From Ciona savignyi (lineage: Eukaryota > Chordata > Ascidiacea > Phlebobranchia > Cionidae), in NCBI GenBank assembly GCA_000149265.1, contig CH002597.1, forward strand, positions 130,375-194,374: 64,000 bases of DNA. Reading direction: 5' to 3'. Shown here one piece after another: positions 12,159 through 23,640 of this stretch. The notes beneath the pieces were generated by a model. The model saw only the letters and a program-made list of their open reading frames with translations, had not been told where the DNA came from and searched no databases. Numbering within the stretch: the first letter of the stretch is position 1; every line of letters begins with the position of its first letter. The translations under genes were made by a program, and so were the position numbers.

Positions 12159-15100
12159 TTAAAAAGTACTAGATGGGTCAACTTCTTCGGTTGTGGTAAC
12201 ACCATATTTTGTAATCATGTAGGCTTTCGAATTATGTCCTTTTTTCCACCAACGCTTAAAATCAGCTGTTAAAACAATGAATGTTGTTATGAATATTTTT
12301 CATTTCAAATATAACCTGGACCTACCTTTGTATCTTTCGTGAACAAAGCTGCCTCCAATGTAGCCCTTTCTTCATCATTTAGGTTTCGATAGAGATTGCT
12401 GTGTTCATCCTTGAAACAATCTCCCATCGTTAGAAATCTATCAACTTTATCAAGGACATCACAAATAATTTTGATTCCGGCGCTGTCCAGAGAGTTGTTA
12501 TCGATATGAAGTGTCCCGATCTGTAATAATAAACATAATGTAATTGAGGTTATCTGGCGATTGCCTATGTAAAAAGGTCCTATGGGTTATCACAACGCGA
12601 CTTCCGTTTACAATGATATTTATGGATGTCATATTTTATACTAAATACCGGTGCTATTCCTTTACTAACCATGTATGAGCATAACATAAAACGAATAAGG
12701 AACTCCGGAATTAAAAGATTTGGTTTAGATGAAATTACCCTTTGAGTGTGTGCCTAAAATTACTAAAATATCCGCATTCTAGAAGACTAAGCTCTGCAGT
12801 GTTTAAAATGATTGAAAATTTGTATAAAGTTTGCTATTTTTATTATTCCATGTTTTAAAATTACTTGTAGTTACGCAAAATTGAATTCGAATTTTAAGAA
12901 AATTTACCTTTTCTTTTCTTTTACGAACACCTGACAAAAACAACTCAATTTGCTGAGTTGTTAGGTCACAATACTTCACGTTTACGGAATCAATATCTTT
13001 TGTGACGTGCTGCACGACGTAGCTGAAAGCATGAGCGTCGTTGGCGGTAAGAGGGGTTCGACTCAGGTCGACGTCTGTAGGGAAATGATCCGCTATCGCC
13101 ATTGTGACATCAAGGTTATCGCATTCCCTTACATCCAGCAGAAGTCGAAGGAACTGACGCCTGGCTGTTGAGAGAAAAGCAGGGGTACATTTTGTAGTTT
13201 GTACAGTAAGAATGTGAGTCTATTAGCCACATTGCCCACATATCTGATGTAAATAGACCAGTAAGGGGATGTATTAAATACTTAATAAGCTATTTATTAG
13301 AGTTTACTCTTTCCTAATGCTCTTTGAACTCAAGGGGACAAATTTTGATTTCACTCTTTTTGCAATTGTCAGCCGATATCACGGGATTGGTTTGCACTAA
13401 TTACTCCAAATTTTAAACAACGTCTTAAATATATAAAACAACTAGATTGTGTCAATCACTTGTATAACAAACACTATTTATAAACAACAATTATTTGCTG
13501 TATATTCTTGTCAGAGTCAGATTTTCAGTATATTCTTGTCAGAGTCAGATTTTCAGTATATTCTTGTCAGAAACGTGCAGGTCAGGACCATATTATGTAA
13601 ATATCCAGAATGTTTCAAACACAAGTGCCGTTTTGTTTCTGCAAGCATTCGTTTTCGAGGCATGTCATGTTAGATTATTGGCATGAACGGGTTATCCAAT
13701 CACGTTAAAACTTTTAGGAATCCTAACTGGCATGTTTATATGTTGCAACGACCTATAACTTTACCAAAAAAACAAGGGGAATTCCCGCTATCAAAAAGGT
13801 ATAAAAATAGGCCTATTTTAATCATATTTGGCCACAGCGCCGATTTGCTTCAAATTTTCTTGGAAAGTTAAAGATGTGTAACCCAAGAAATTTTCCCCAA
13901 ATATTATATGCAAATATGAGATAGAGAATCAAAATACGAACAAAAAACATTCGTTCGCCGCATAAATATCTTTAAACTTTTTTGGGGAAATCCCCAGAAA
14001 TTCAATTCTACTAAAACCCTTGATCAGTTATTTACTCTCAAATTAAAAAGAAAGTGCATTGGAATATTTAAATGTTTTTATTTTAAATTTAACATGACCT
14101 GTACATGGATAATTCGTTTTGGAAATTCCGTTTTGGTAATTTATTTACTCATCAGTTTATGCTCGGAGAAACAAAAGTGTTAAAATTAACTTAAAACAAT
14201 CAGCAATGTTATATATGTTAAAACAATCAGCAATGTTATATATGTTAAAACAATCAGCAATGTTATATAGCCGGTCTAGGTGTGCACGAGTCTAACGAGA
14301 GCATATACATTCTAACTAAACATGGTAAACAAGTCATGGACCCATTTGTATGTGCTTGCAGAAACAAGTTCTATAAAACTTGAATAAAATAAATATATTA
14401 TGGTTAGGGACCTTGCACATGTATATACCTTATAGGGTTAAAGTAAAAATGTTTACATATGGTGGCGGATAACGTGGTTATCGTTCCCTAGTTTTAATTG
14501 CGTTTTCTGTGTTTTATACATCTTTTTCTATTCTAATATAAGTTTGGAGATTTGATATTTATTGGGATTTGAATAAAGTTTAAATATGAAGCTTCATGAC
14601 AATGTAGTCACTACTTATTTATTTGTGTTAGAATGGACCAATTGATTTGATCATTCTGAGACGTAAAAATTGGTGTAACCAAAACTGCGTGTTATGTTAG
14701 GTGATAAAAAATACTGCTTTAAAACAACAAATATATATACTAATTTAAGATGGATAACAAAAAAAGGTAAATGACCCAATGAAACAATGGTGTAAGATAA
14801 ACAAAAATTAAACCCACTAACCCAATCCTATAAAACACCGCAATATTTTCAGCACTCAAATAGCTATTCTAACAAATAAAAACGTGTTGTACTTTTTTTC
14901 TACTGGGGATAAATGTATTATAGTCTATAATATAAGAGTATTATAGTCTATAAATACAAACAGTTATCCGATTAAAGTAGTTTTTGATAAAACCCTTAAA
15001 AGTATTACAGTAGCCTTCAAGCTCAGTATAATACAGTTTGTTCAAAAATGTACCTTCCTTGTATTGTTCCGCATCTTGTGAAGTAATCAATTTGCCACAC

Positions 15101-18100
15101 TTATCAAACTCGCTAAGTAATTTCTTTCCGTACATGACGCCCTTTACAGCCTCTGCAGTAATACGTTAGCTTGATGTTATTTATGCATCATGTCCTAAAA
15201 CAATGAAGCTTAAACTACCTGGAGGCTTGAACCCCAATACAATGTCATTGAATTTGACTCTTTTCCAAGAATTACGGACATCAAGATATTCCTTAAAGAG
15301 TCCGTAATCTGAAAAATACAATGATAATAGAGTGCGAGAGCGAGTGATATTCTTAAAATTATCTTACGTGAATTGAACATTTCGCTCAATAGCCTTCCAG
15401 ACATGAATCGTCTTACCATGTACCAGTTTTCAGTGAATAACTTCGATTTGACAAATTCCTTGAAATCTGTTACATTCAGACTTTCGACAGCATACAAGGC
15501 TGCAAAGTATTCTTGCAGGGTTTGATGGTTGAAGAATACCTTTACATTCCCGTCCATCAAACGAGTGGGAATCGAGTTTCCGTGGAATAAAGGGAGAACA
15601 ATTGTGAGGTCTTGCACGTCGTCTATTGTGAGCTCGTCTTTATTTAGCTCTTCACTTGAAATTAGAATCATCATTCTATCAACCGCTCTATAAGCAACCG
15701 AATGAACGTTTTTTAGTATTTCACTTAGTTTTTCATTTTTCACATGGTCTGATTGCCTTATATCTGCAAGCACCACATCAAGTACAGATGTAAGAGATCG
15801 AACTTGTCTATTTTCTTGTGAGCAGCAGGCAGCAGATATGTAGATAAGCATTGCAGGATTGCTGCACATTAATGCTAGTTGCGGGGCTTCCTCTTCCAAT
15901 TTAGCCCACTTGCTGACGTCACCTACAAGCTTAATGTGTCAATGGTGATGCGGGGATTAAACCAAAATATTTTTTGATGTTTCCCACTACGTCTTTTAAG
16001 ATAGAAGTCTAAATAGGCTACTACCAAATAGCTTGGTGTTTTGCAGCGTCGCCTTTTACCAATGTGAAACTGAACGCAAACTAGATACTTGTGTCCAGAG
16101 GCAAAGCAATTTGCGAAGATTGCCTGAACCGTCCAGATTATTAGGTTCTATAAATAGAACTGAAGGGAAGACTTAATCATATACATCACACTGCGATGAC
16201 TCCTGTAACCCGTCGGAGAACACAAGATAATCTAACGATTGCCTGTGTGAGCACGCTCTTTACGTAATATGGACGTTCGTGTGGCAGAATGGTTAACGCG
16301 ACCGATACATATACCACCCTGTACAAAAACGGTACATATGTGAAGTGACCATCATGCATTCGAAACTTGGCTTAGTAAAAAAAGCAAAAAAGCTCGAGTT
16401 ACCATTTATGGGAATAAATATCCCGTCTTAACCTCTTCATTAATACAATGCAACTTACCGACAAAGTGAGTAAAAAGCATTTTACTGTCTTCCGGAGAGA
16501 AACCGTTTAGCATTACAACTTTCTGTGGTCGTTGGTCGATATGGAGAAGGCGCATCGTATGACTTCGAGAAGTGATCACTATTTCGACATCTGGTAGAAA
16601 GTTTCCATTAAGCAGGTTGCCAATTATCTCACCAATTTTTGCACTGCTTGAAATATTTAGAGCAGGAACGTGGAGAGAAACATCCCACGGTGCTTGATCC
16701 AAACCATCAATTACAATTCTATATTGACTTTGATTTTTCTGCATCCAATCAAAATAGGCAGCAGCCTCCCTTTTCTTTAAGTGGTAAAAGTTTTCAAGGA
16801 TTACTTCTTGCAAAGATACATCTCGATCCCCGTAGCCCATTTGCATAAACTCTAAATGGAAGCAGACACCGGTTTTGGCAATTCTCCGGCTAATGGTTGT
16901 CTTCCCTGCACCTGCTTCACCAATTATAGCAACCAGTCTAAGAGCATCGCCACCTGGTTCTTGGTGAAATAACTGATCCAGCGACACCTCTCCAGAATGA
17001 GACACTTCAACTCGATCGCCACCTATAAATTTACTGCGGTTACTTCCCTGTTTTTACGTGTGCCTTTACATCCTTACCCGGAATGTACACTTCTTCGTCA
17101 TTTACGTTTCTTCCGTCGTAAAATGAGATTTCCAACATGCGAGGATGCGTGGTGGGTACGTCTTTTCGGTTGATTGTTGGTACAAGGATTTTAAGTTCTT
17201 CCTTTTTGAACTGATTCACCAAACGCTGGGCGTCCTCCAAGAAAATTTCTGTACCTGTAAAACTCATAATATAAAATGTGGCATTCATACTCTGGATAAA
17301 AAATGGACTTCTATAAGAGTTATAAAGGTCCAAAAACACCTTTATTTAATGTATAAATATCACTTAAATATCAACTCATAATATAAAATGTGCCATTCAT
17401 ACTCTGGATAAAAAATGGACTTCTATAAGAGTTATAAAGGTCCCAAAACACCTTTATTTAATGTATAAATATCACTTTCGGTGAAAGCGGTATCTGAATG
17501 GGTCAATACAATACAGTAAAACGCAAAGCAACCATCTTTTATGAGCATATTGATCGTCTATATTTCTGTCTCCTTACCGTTGAAAACATCATCCGACGAT
17601 AAACCAAAGATCAATTCTGCAAGATACATCGGGTTGTTACACATAAAGTAATTCGTACCACACAATTGTGCTTACTGTCTATTGTGCATTCAGTAAACGA
17701 GGATGCGACTGAATATGTTCTTTGAGATGTAACCTGTAAACCAAAATAATAATAGGATAGGATAGGATAGGATTATCATCTTTATCCCCGTGAATGGGAA
17801 AACCAAGGGGGTTAACACACGGGCAATCGTCAGATCACCTCGCGCCCATCGTCGGGTTACCGGAGCTATTGCAGTGTATTGTATATGATAGACACGTTCT
17901 TTTAATTTGGTAGAACCCATTAATTCGCTGGGTACAGGCAATGTAAAAGTGCCTTGCCCAAGGAGACAACCGACTACAGGCAATGTAAAAGTGCCTTGCC
18001 CAAGGAGACAACCGACTAACTAGCGACCATTTTAGCACCTTCAACCTTTCGATTGAATGACGACGCACTTAACCGTTAGACCAACCGGCCGGACAATAAA

Positions 18101-18474
18101 CTTCTTTGCAACTGTGTCCATGTGGTAATCCCACAAAATCGTGTGTTACAACATCATCAATGTTTCTCATCTTGAGAACAATCTGGTGTTTAGCCGCTGA
18201 GCCTCTTAGCAAAACACCGCAAATTTTATTGATATATACTGTAAAGAAGGAACAATGAACAGTAAACATATTGTGTTAGTCTCACACTCATTTAAATACC
18301 ATAAATAGTCACATAATTGTGTGACACAATTAAAAATGTTCAAAATTTTACCGACGAATTGTTTGCACCATCTGCTCGACAATGAAAATAAAGAATATTT
18401 ACCCTTCGCTGTGACGTATGCGTTTCCGATAAAATTTCAATATCATTCGGGGAATCGTCTTCTGTCATTTTCAT
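12159..18474 (-). CDS. NLR-type NACHT receptor, ten exons, one apparent frameshift
   Basis: Exons: 18369-18474, 18095-18238, 17578-17670, 16459-17254, 15368-15922, 15219-15308, 14958-15152, 12908-13164, 12322-12520 and 12159-12265 (TAA). Phases agree at every junction. The predicted protein is about 846 residues. Walker A (GEAGAGKTT) is near residue 226 and Walker B (IVIDGLDQ) near 295. A winged-helix/superhelical region ends in the family-typical FNHQTLQEYFAALYA, and two leucine-rich-repeat-like units follow near residues 710-790 (VNVKYCDLTTQQIELFLSG; IGTLHIDNNSLDSAGI). The N-terminal ~130 residues match no domain I recognise. NLRs are cytosolic sensors of pathogen or damage signals; that function is inferred. 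The coding length (2,542 nt) is a multiple of three only if one base is removed, and the needed shift maps to an A5 run at 17051-17055. It is therefore either a pseudogenising mutation or a sequence error. The first exon and the 18095 donor are the least certain parts. Confidence 0.75.
13500..13571. repeat. 28-bp tandem repeat (2.6 copies)
   Basis: The unit starting GTATATTCTTGTCAGAGTCA repeats at 13500, 13528 and 13556 (last copy partial). It lies in an intron of the NLR gene. Confidence 0.9.
14191..14268. repeat. 27-bp tandem repeat (about 2.9 copies)
   Basis: The unit TTAAAACAATCAGCAATGTT plus 7 bp repeats at 14191, 14218 and 14245, in the same NLR intron as the 13500 array. Confidence 0.9.
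16088..16262 (+). repeat. SINE family B copy, diverged and 5' truncated
   Basis: It matches the body of the 10532 copy (the GATTGCCTGAACC, CACACTGCGATGACTCC and TAACGATTGCCTGTGTG segments) with many substitutions. It lies in an NLR intron, antisense to the gene. Confidence 0.65.
16270..16391 (+). repeat. SINE family A copy, diverged
   Basis: It has TTCGTGTGGCAGAATGGTTA and a box B-like ATTCGAAACTTGG with a poly(A)-type end. It lies directly after the family B fragment, in the NLR intron. Confidence 0.75.
17261..17478. repeat. 112-bp tandem duplication in an NLR intron
   Basis: Sequence beginning AACTCATAATATAAAATGTG at 17261 recurs at 17373 nearly unchanged. The duplication starts seven bases upstream of the acceptor of the exon beginning at 17254, so intronic splice signals upstream of that exon are duplicated. 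Confidence 0.9.
17752..18094 (-). repeat. SINE family B copy with internal duplication, abutting an NLR exon
   Basis: Near full-length copy in the same orientation as the NLR gene. It ends (on the minus strand, begins) GTCCGGCCGGTTGGTCTAAC exactly next to the modelled exon 18095-18238. A ~42-bp segment (ACAGGCAATGTAAAAGTGCC and following bases) is tandemly duplicated at about 17934-17975 and 17976-18017. Its 3' tail is (GGATA)n on the plus strand. Confidence 0.85.
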
Positions 18475-20166
18475 GTAGACAAAATATGAAAATTGGACTC
18501 TACTTTAAATTTTAATCACGGTTTTTCTGCAAGTTATTTATATGCACATTTACCATATGTGTGCTGATGGTGTCATCGATATAATTATCGTTATTTAAGG
18601 AAGTTATTGTTCGGAACTTACCTACAGAGAGTCCATAGCCCTACTTATAAACTAAAGGTAGGATGTGTAACAGTTTACATTTTGTGCACTTTCTTAGAAA
18701 TTTTTCTAATTCAATTTTACGCTTACAAAGCACTTCTTATTTTGAGACGTTTTGTAATATTTATTTAATTGAATTTTTGAGCTAATAAATATTATAAATC
18801 TCAAAAAATCAATGCACTATTTTATAAGATATAAATAACCTTTTTCACATTCATTTTGTAAAATCAATATTTTATATTTGAATTTCGTGGCAAAGGAACT
18901 AACCAGCGTCTTGTTTAAATTGGCCATATGTGAAATTTAATTTTACATTTTTTAATTTACATCATAAATAAAAATGTTACATTTTTATCACATACAGTGG
19001 AACCCCGCTTGGAGACCACCTCGATAACACGACCACCTCATTATCAGGACCACTTTAGTGCGGTCCCAAATAATTTACTATGGTAATGCATTGCATTCAC
19101 ATTCCAATATCTCGACAAATGTATGTAAATATTGTTCTGGTTAAAATGGTACTAATAAGCAGAGACTAAGTATACGCATGACTTTGTATAAAAACAAATA
19201 TATCTAACTTAAATCTGTATTTTTAAAACAAGTCTAACTTGAAGTAGATCAATTTGCGTTTGTTTTATCTGAAATGTACTAAGGCCTATTCTGCTGATAT
19301 ATTTTTCACGTAATATCAATGTTATAAATCAATTTCTTTGTTTTCTTTTCTGCCATCTCATTACTTATACCAAAATATCCGATTGTACACATTTATCGGT
19401 TTCATCTAAACCTTTAGTTCTTGCTTTTGTAGAACAGAAGAACCGCTTTTATCTACACTACATTGACGGTTACACATCATCAACTCTGGCTAACCATTGC
19501 CAAAAATCTATACATATACTGAGACAAAATGATAAATTCTTTTAAAAAACTCACATTCAGGTTTGAGCTAATACTAAATTTATTGTGTGTTTGCTAACAC
19601 ATTTTGTGCAAATTTTACAAACGTTGATTGTTAAGTGATTTTATGTAGTGCAAACCAGAATTGTTCCCCATACAAGCTTTCCAATAACTTCCGCATACTA
19701 GCGAAAGGATGGCTACGTCATGAACGATCCAGTATCATACATGTTTACCACACACCAGAAGCCGATGTGGCAGACTTTTTCATACAACTATGCAATTCGT
19801 CACAAATCGTGCCCGGCAAAACGTTCCAAAATAACACAGTGATTCAAGGACATTGGTTTTACAGATATTTAAATACAGATAGTCAAAATAGTCGTAACGT
19901 CCAAATTCAGATACTGTACAATTTATTTTAAATTACTGTCTAAACCGTTTACTTCTGACTTACCAATCCTATGAATGGACGTTTCTTAATGTTCAGATGA
20001 AATCCCTCCTTATTTACTAAACAGCGGGGAATTTTACTAAACTACACTGACTGATGACGCTTGGCAGTTACAAAAGCGTCGGTTACCGTTTCCCAGCAAG
20101 GAAACAACAAGATCAAAATATAGCCTAGATGGCGATGAAGAGTTCTGAATGCAGACGACATGACAG
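18475..20166. other. No firm gene; MITE end and one open stretch
   Basis: At 18993 a sequence starting ACAGTGGAACCCCGCTTGGA marks one end of a pogo/Tigger-like MITE whose other end I did not find. A plus-strand open frame at 19635-19931 (98 codons, after an acceptor-like TTATGTAG) has a protein-like composition but matches no family I recognise; it may be a chance ORF. Nothing else is supported. Confidence 0.35.
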
Positions 20167-20180
20167 AACTATGAACGAGG

Positions 20181-20753
20181 GTACGGTCCTGTGGCCGAAT
20201 GGTTAACGCTACCGATACATATACCAACTATACAGTGGAAACCACTTCAGTGCGGTTCCAAACAGTTATGTTTCAATAACGCGACTACCCCGGTTTCCAG
20301 ACCAGGAGCGCCATATTTTGGTCCAAAACTTTAAATTTAACTCCGCCTAAGTGACCACACGAGCTAAATATTTTGACTTTGTCACCAAAATAATAAGGTT
20401 AAATTTCTTTCATGATAAAAACAATAAGATTAAATGAGTGCACACGATAAAATTGTAGCAAACATATATAACTAAATCTTATAAGATAAACTTTAGTATT
20501 AAATTTATTCTGCAGTATCTTATAAAAGAATCGCATTTGGTGAAAATTTATTAAAATGGCAGACGTTTTGTCTACAAATGACGTCAACTAGCTTCAAATC
20601 AAAATTCACTAACACGACCACCCTGCTAACGCGACCGCTTGATCACGGTCCCATAGGTGGTCAGGTAAGCGGGGTTTCACTGTATATAAAAAAACGGTGT
20701 AAGGGACGAGCCCATCATGGTTTCGAAACTTAACCCGGTAAAAAAAAGAAAAA
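20181..20753 (+). repeat. SINE family A copy split by a MITE
   Basis: The SINE occupies 20181-20230 and 20685-20753. Its 14-bp target-site duplication AACTATGAACGAGG is at 20167-20180 and 20754-20767. The middle is a later MITE insertion, so the SINE came first. Confidence 0.85.
20233..20682. mobile_element. pogo/Tigger-like MITE inserted in a SINE
   Basis: A 450-bp element with TA on each side (20231-20232 and 20683-20684). The left end CAGTGGAA and the right end TTCACTG are inverted relatives. The right end continues AGCGGGGTTTCACTG, matching the CAGTGGAACCCCGCT terminus seen at 18993. Inner sequence shows GACCAC and GCGACC repeats on both sides. A TA duplication and this end type indicate the Tc1/mariner-pogo group. 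No ORF is present. Confidence 0.75.
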
Positions 20754-20767
20754 AACTATGAACGAGG

Positions 20768-20880
20768 TGGGGTGATGTGGCCGAATGATTAGCGCGACCG
20801 ATACAAAAAAAAACGGATTTTAAAAGACGAAGAATTGCTGACGAATACATTTCGGGTTCGAAACCTAGTCCAGTAAAAAA
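20768..20880 (+). repeat. SINE family A copy, second insertion at the same site
   Basis: It starts TGGGGTGATGTGGCCGAATG and has the box B-like GGGTTCGAAACC. It sits directly after the target duplication of the preceding SINE and is followed by AACTATGGACG, a near copy of the same target sequence. This points to two insertions into one short sequence. Confidence 0.8.
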
Positions 20881-20890
20881 ACTATGGACG

Positions 20891-23640
20891 ATGACATTCA
20901 AAGTGCCCACTGAGAGCGGAGCAATAAATTAACGCTGTAAACCGGGGTTAACTCAAATTTCACGGAGAAATAGTAAATGGAAGTTTTAGCGACCGGCGTG
21001 TTTATTTGGTAGGGCAAATGGTTTAGTAGAGAGAATATGATTTGGCAAATTATAGATGATCTAGATTTTCCAACTTTTCCACATGTTTAAACTGAAAGCA
21101 AAGTATGCAGACATTACTTGTCATCTAGGAACAAGTATGCTATAAAAAGCAGGACACATAAAGGCAGATTGTGCAACAAGAAAACTTCATTACTCAAAGC
21201 TACAAAACACCTTTGTTTTTATTTATACCTTTGATCTAATAGTATAAAAGAGATTTTTTACTCTACTGATTAACCCTGATATCATTATGTAAATAGTAAA
21301 TCTCCATAGGGTAAAACACATTACTGTGCTTCTAAATACGTTACAATTAATACTAATCGGTTATTTTAAGGCTACTCACACACTAGGGTCTAGACAATAC
21401 GTTCATCTGAACACTTTTTCTGAAACGTTTCACAAAGATAAGCGGCTATAATAACAGCGCAGCTCACAATGATTTAAATAACATGAAGGACAACGACACG
21501 GGCGTCGACTATACACAAAATTAATTTAATTCTTCGTTTCATATACAATGGAACCCAACCCACTTGATCACAAAGAGTGTGGTTAGGTTACTCTCATGGT
21601 CTCATATATCGAAGAAGTTTAACTGAGTATAGATGCTCCATTCTTACAATACATTCTTGAAAAATTCAAGCACATAAACACATTATCTACATTCTTGTTT
21701 TATATCTACATTCACGTTTCAATTTTTTCTCTTGAAATGGGCATTTGAAACTATGCTTATTTGACCGTTTACATTTTTGGATAAATGGAATGAGATGCTC
21801 TGCAAGGCATAACCGCCTAAAGTTATATTTCGCTTAATCTAGGTCCCTAAGTTATTTTAAAGGTTTTCAGCGCGAGGTTGTGACGATTGCCTGTGTTAAA
21901 CCCCTTGGTTTTCTCAATCATAGGGATAAACAGAAAATCCTATTCTATTTCAACTTCGAAAATATGAATCTCATGTAAGTTTTTCGTTTATTTTTTAGGA
22001 TTAGTGGCGCTTAAAATAATTAGTCAGATTTAAATTAAATGTCATATTGTTACTCCACATTTTATTATTTTTTGTAAATTTTCCCAGTTATGTAAATATG
22101 TTTTTCATGAAACATGTTACAAGGATATCTTGTTTGTCCAAAATCTCCGTGCAGAAGGAGTTGTTAAATCAAACTAACGCTATCAGGCATGGTAGCCAAC
22201 GTAGCCTAGGTATAGACAAACCTAAAATTTAGGTTTCTACCTATCTGTACACTCGAAATCATAACGCCTGACATCGATTTCTAATTTTGAATTAATTTTG
22301 AATACTGTTTGCGCAATTTCCTCGCTTTGACCGTGTTTTCTTTGTGGTGCTCTAGCGCCTCGCGTGTTATAATTAGGGAAAAATGTTTAACACTAGAGTT
22401 CTGTGAAATAAAATGTCTGGCTTCTTTTCTTTGAAACTAAACTATAATTAAAGTTTTTGGAACACAATGGGAACAGTAAAGATATTTTAAATCCCTTCAA
22501 AAATTTGAGTTTCTACTGCAATAGAGTTTCTACTGCAAAAGAGATTAAATTAAATAAACCTTTTAGGTGTACTATTTGGAAAAAAACAAATAGACCAAAA
22601 TTTCATAAAATTAAAAAATTTACTTAAAAATTTTAAATACAAAGTTACGTTTATTTTTACCTTTTTTAAAAGCTCTGTCATATAGCTTTTTAACGAGACC
22701 ACAATTTAGCAGTTTCGACAAGATATTTTATAGATTTTTATTTTAAGTCGACACATGTCAAACTGAACAAATTTGACTACTTAAATTAAAAAAAAACGGA
22801 TGTAAAGTTTTTGCGTATTGTCCAATAATAATAAAATGATTACTATGCGAATAATATACATGTATTTTGAATTTATTGGAATAAGTATTGTAAAAGAGGT
22901 ACATAACAAAGTTTCAGTGAATTTATCTTTTGTCTAGGAAATCAGTTTCCTTGCGTACGAAAAAAACTTATCATTGTTTTTCGTTAAAAAATAAAATATA
23001 AAAATGAAATTGCCGAATTCAGAATAATACATTTTAAAAAATTGCAAAGCGGTTATTAAAATGCCCATTAATACGAAGGGAGGTGGTAAGTAGTAGAAAA
23101 TCAGGTGGCATGTTTCATTCTTTAATTTTATGAAGCGGTTAAAATGGATAGGTATTTAATCCCAAACAAAACATTTTAAAGGGCCAATTTTTAATCCTTA
23201 ATGTGTCGGTTTCAAATGGAATGATGTATCATAAATCCCGTCATGTTGACCAATCGGTCAAACTGTGACTCAAAATTTAACAATGGTGGCGAGCAATGAT
23301 ATATAACAACAATGGCACATTATTAAAAAAAAGCAACTCATGAATTGCGAACCAATAAATAATAAAAACAAACGTGTCACCGAAACGAACTCCATAGCGA
23401 GAACTATAACGTTCCATAAATTAAAAAAGAAAAAAGGGATTTGTTATTATGTCACTAAATATTATTAAAATGCATTCATGTACGCACATCCCTATTATGG
23501 TAAAAGTATAAACGAGTTTTGTTCTGTTAACAAAATGTGGTGACAAAGTCATATGCGCAAAAGAGTAGTTTGTGGATTCTGTGTAACCATATTGTGGACA
23601 GTGTTATGAGTGTAACTCACGCAATTATTAAAAAGTCTAT
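20891..23640. other. No gene seen; one SINE B 3' fragment
   Basis: AT-rich sequence. A 3' fragment of SINE family B lies at about 21870-21950 (GCGCGAGGTTGTGACGATTG followed by TCCTATTC). No exon with supporting splice sites or family similarity was recognised. The part just left of 23641 probably contains the 3' UTR of the TNF-receptor-like gene. Confidence 0.4.
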
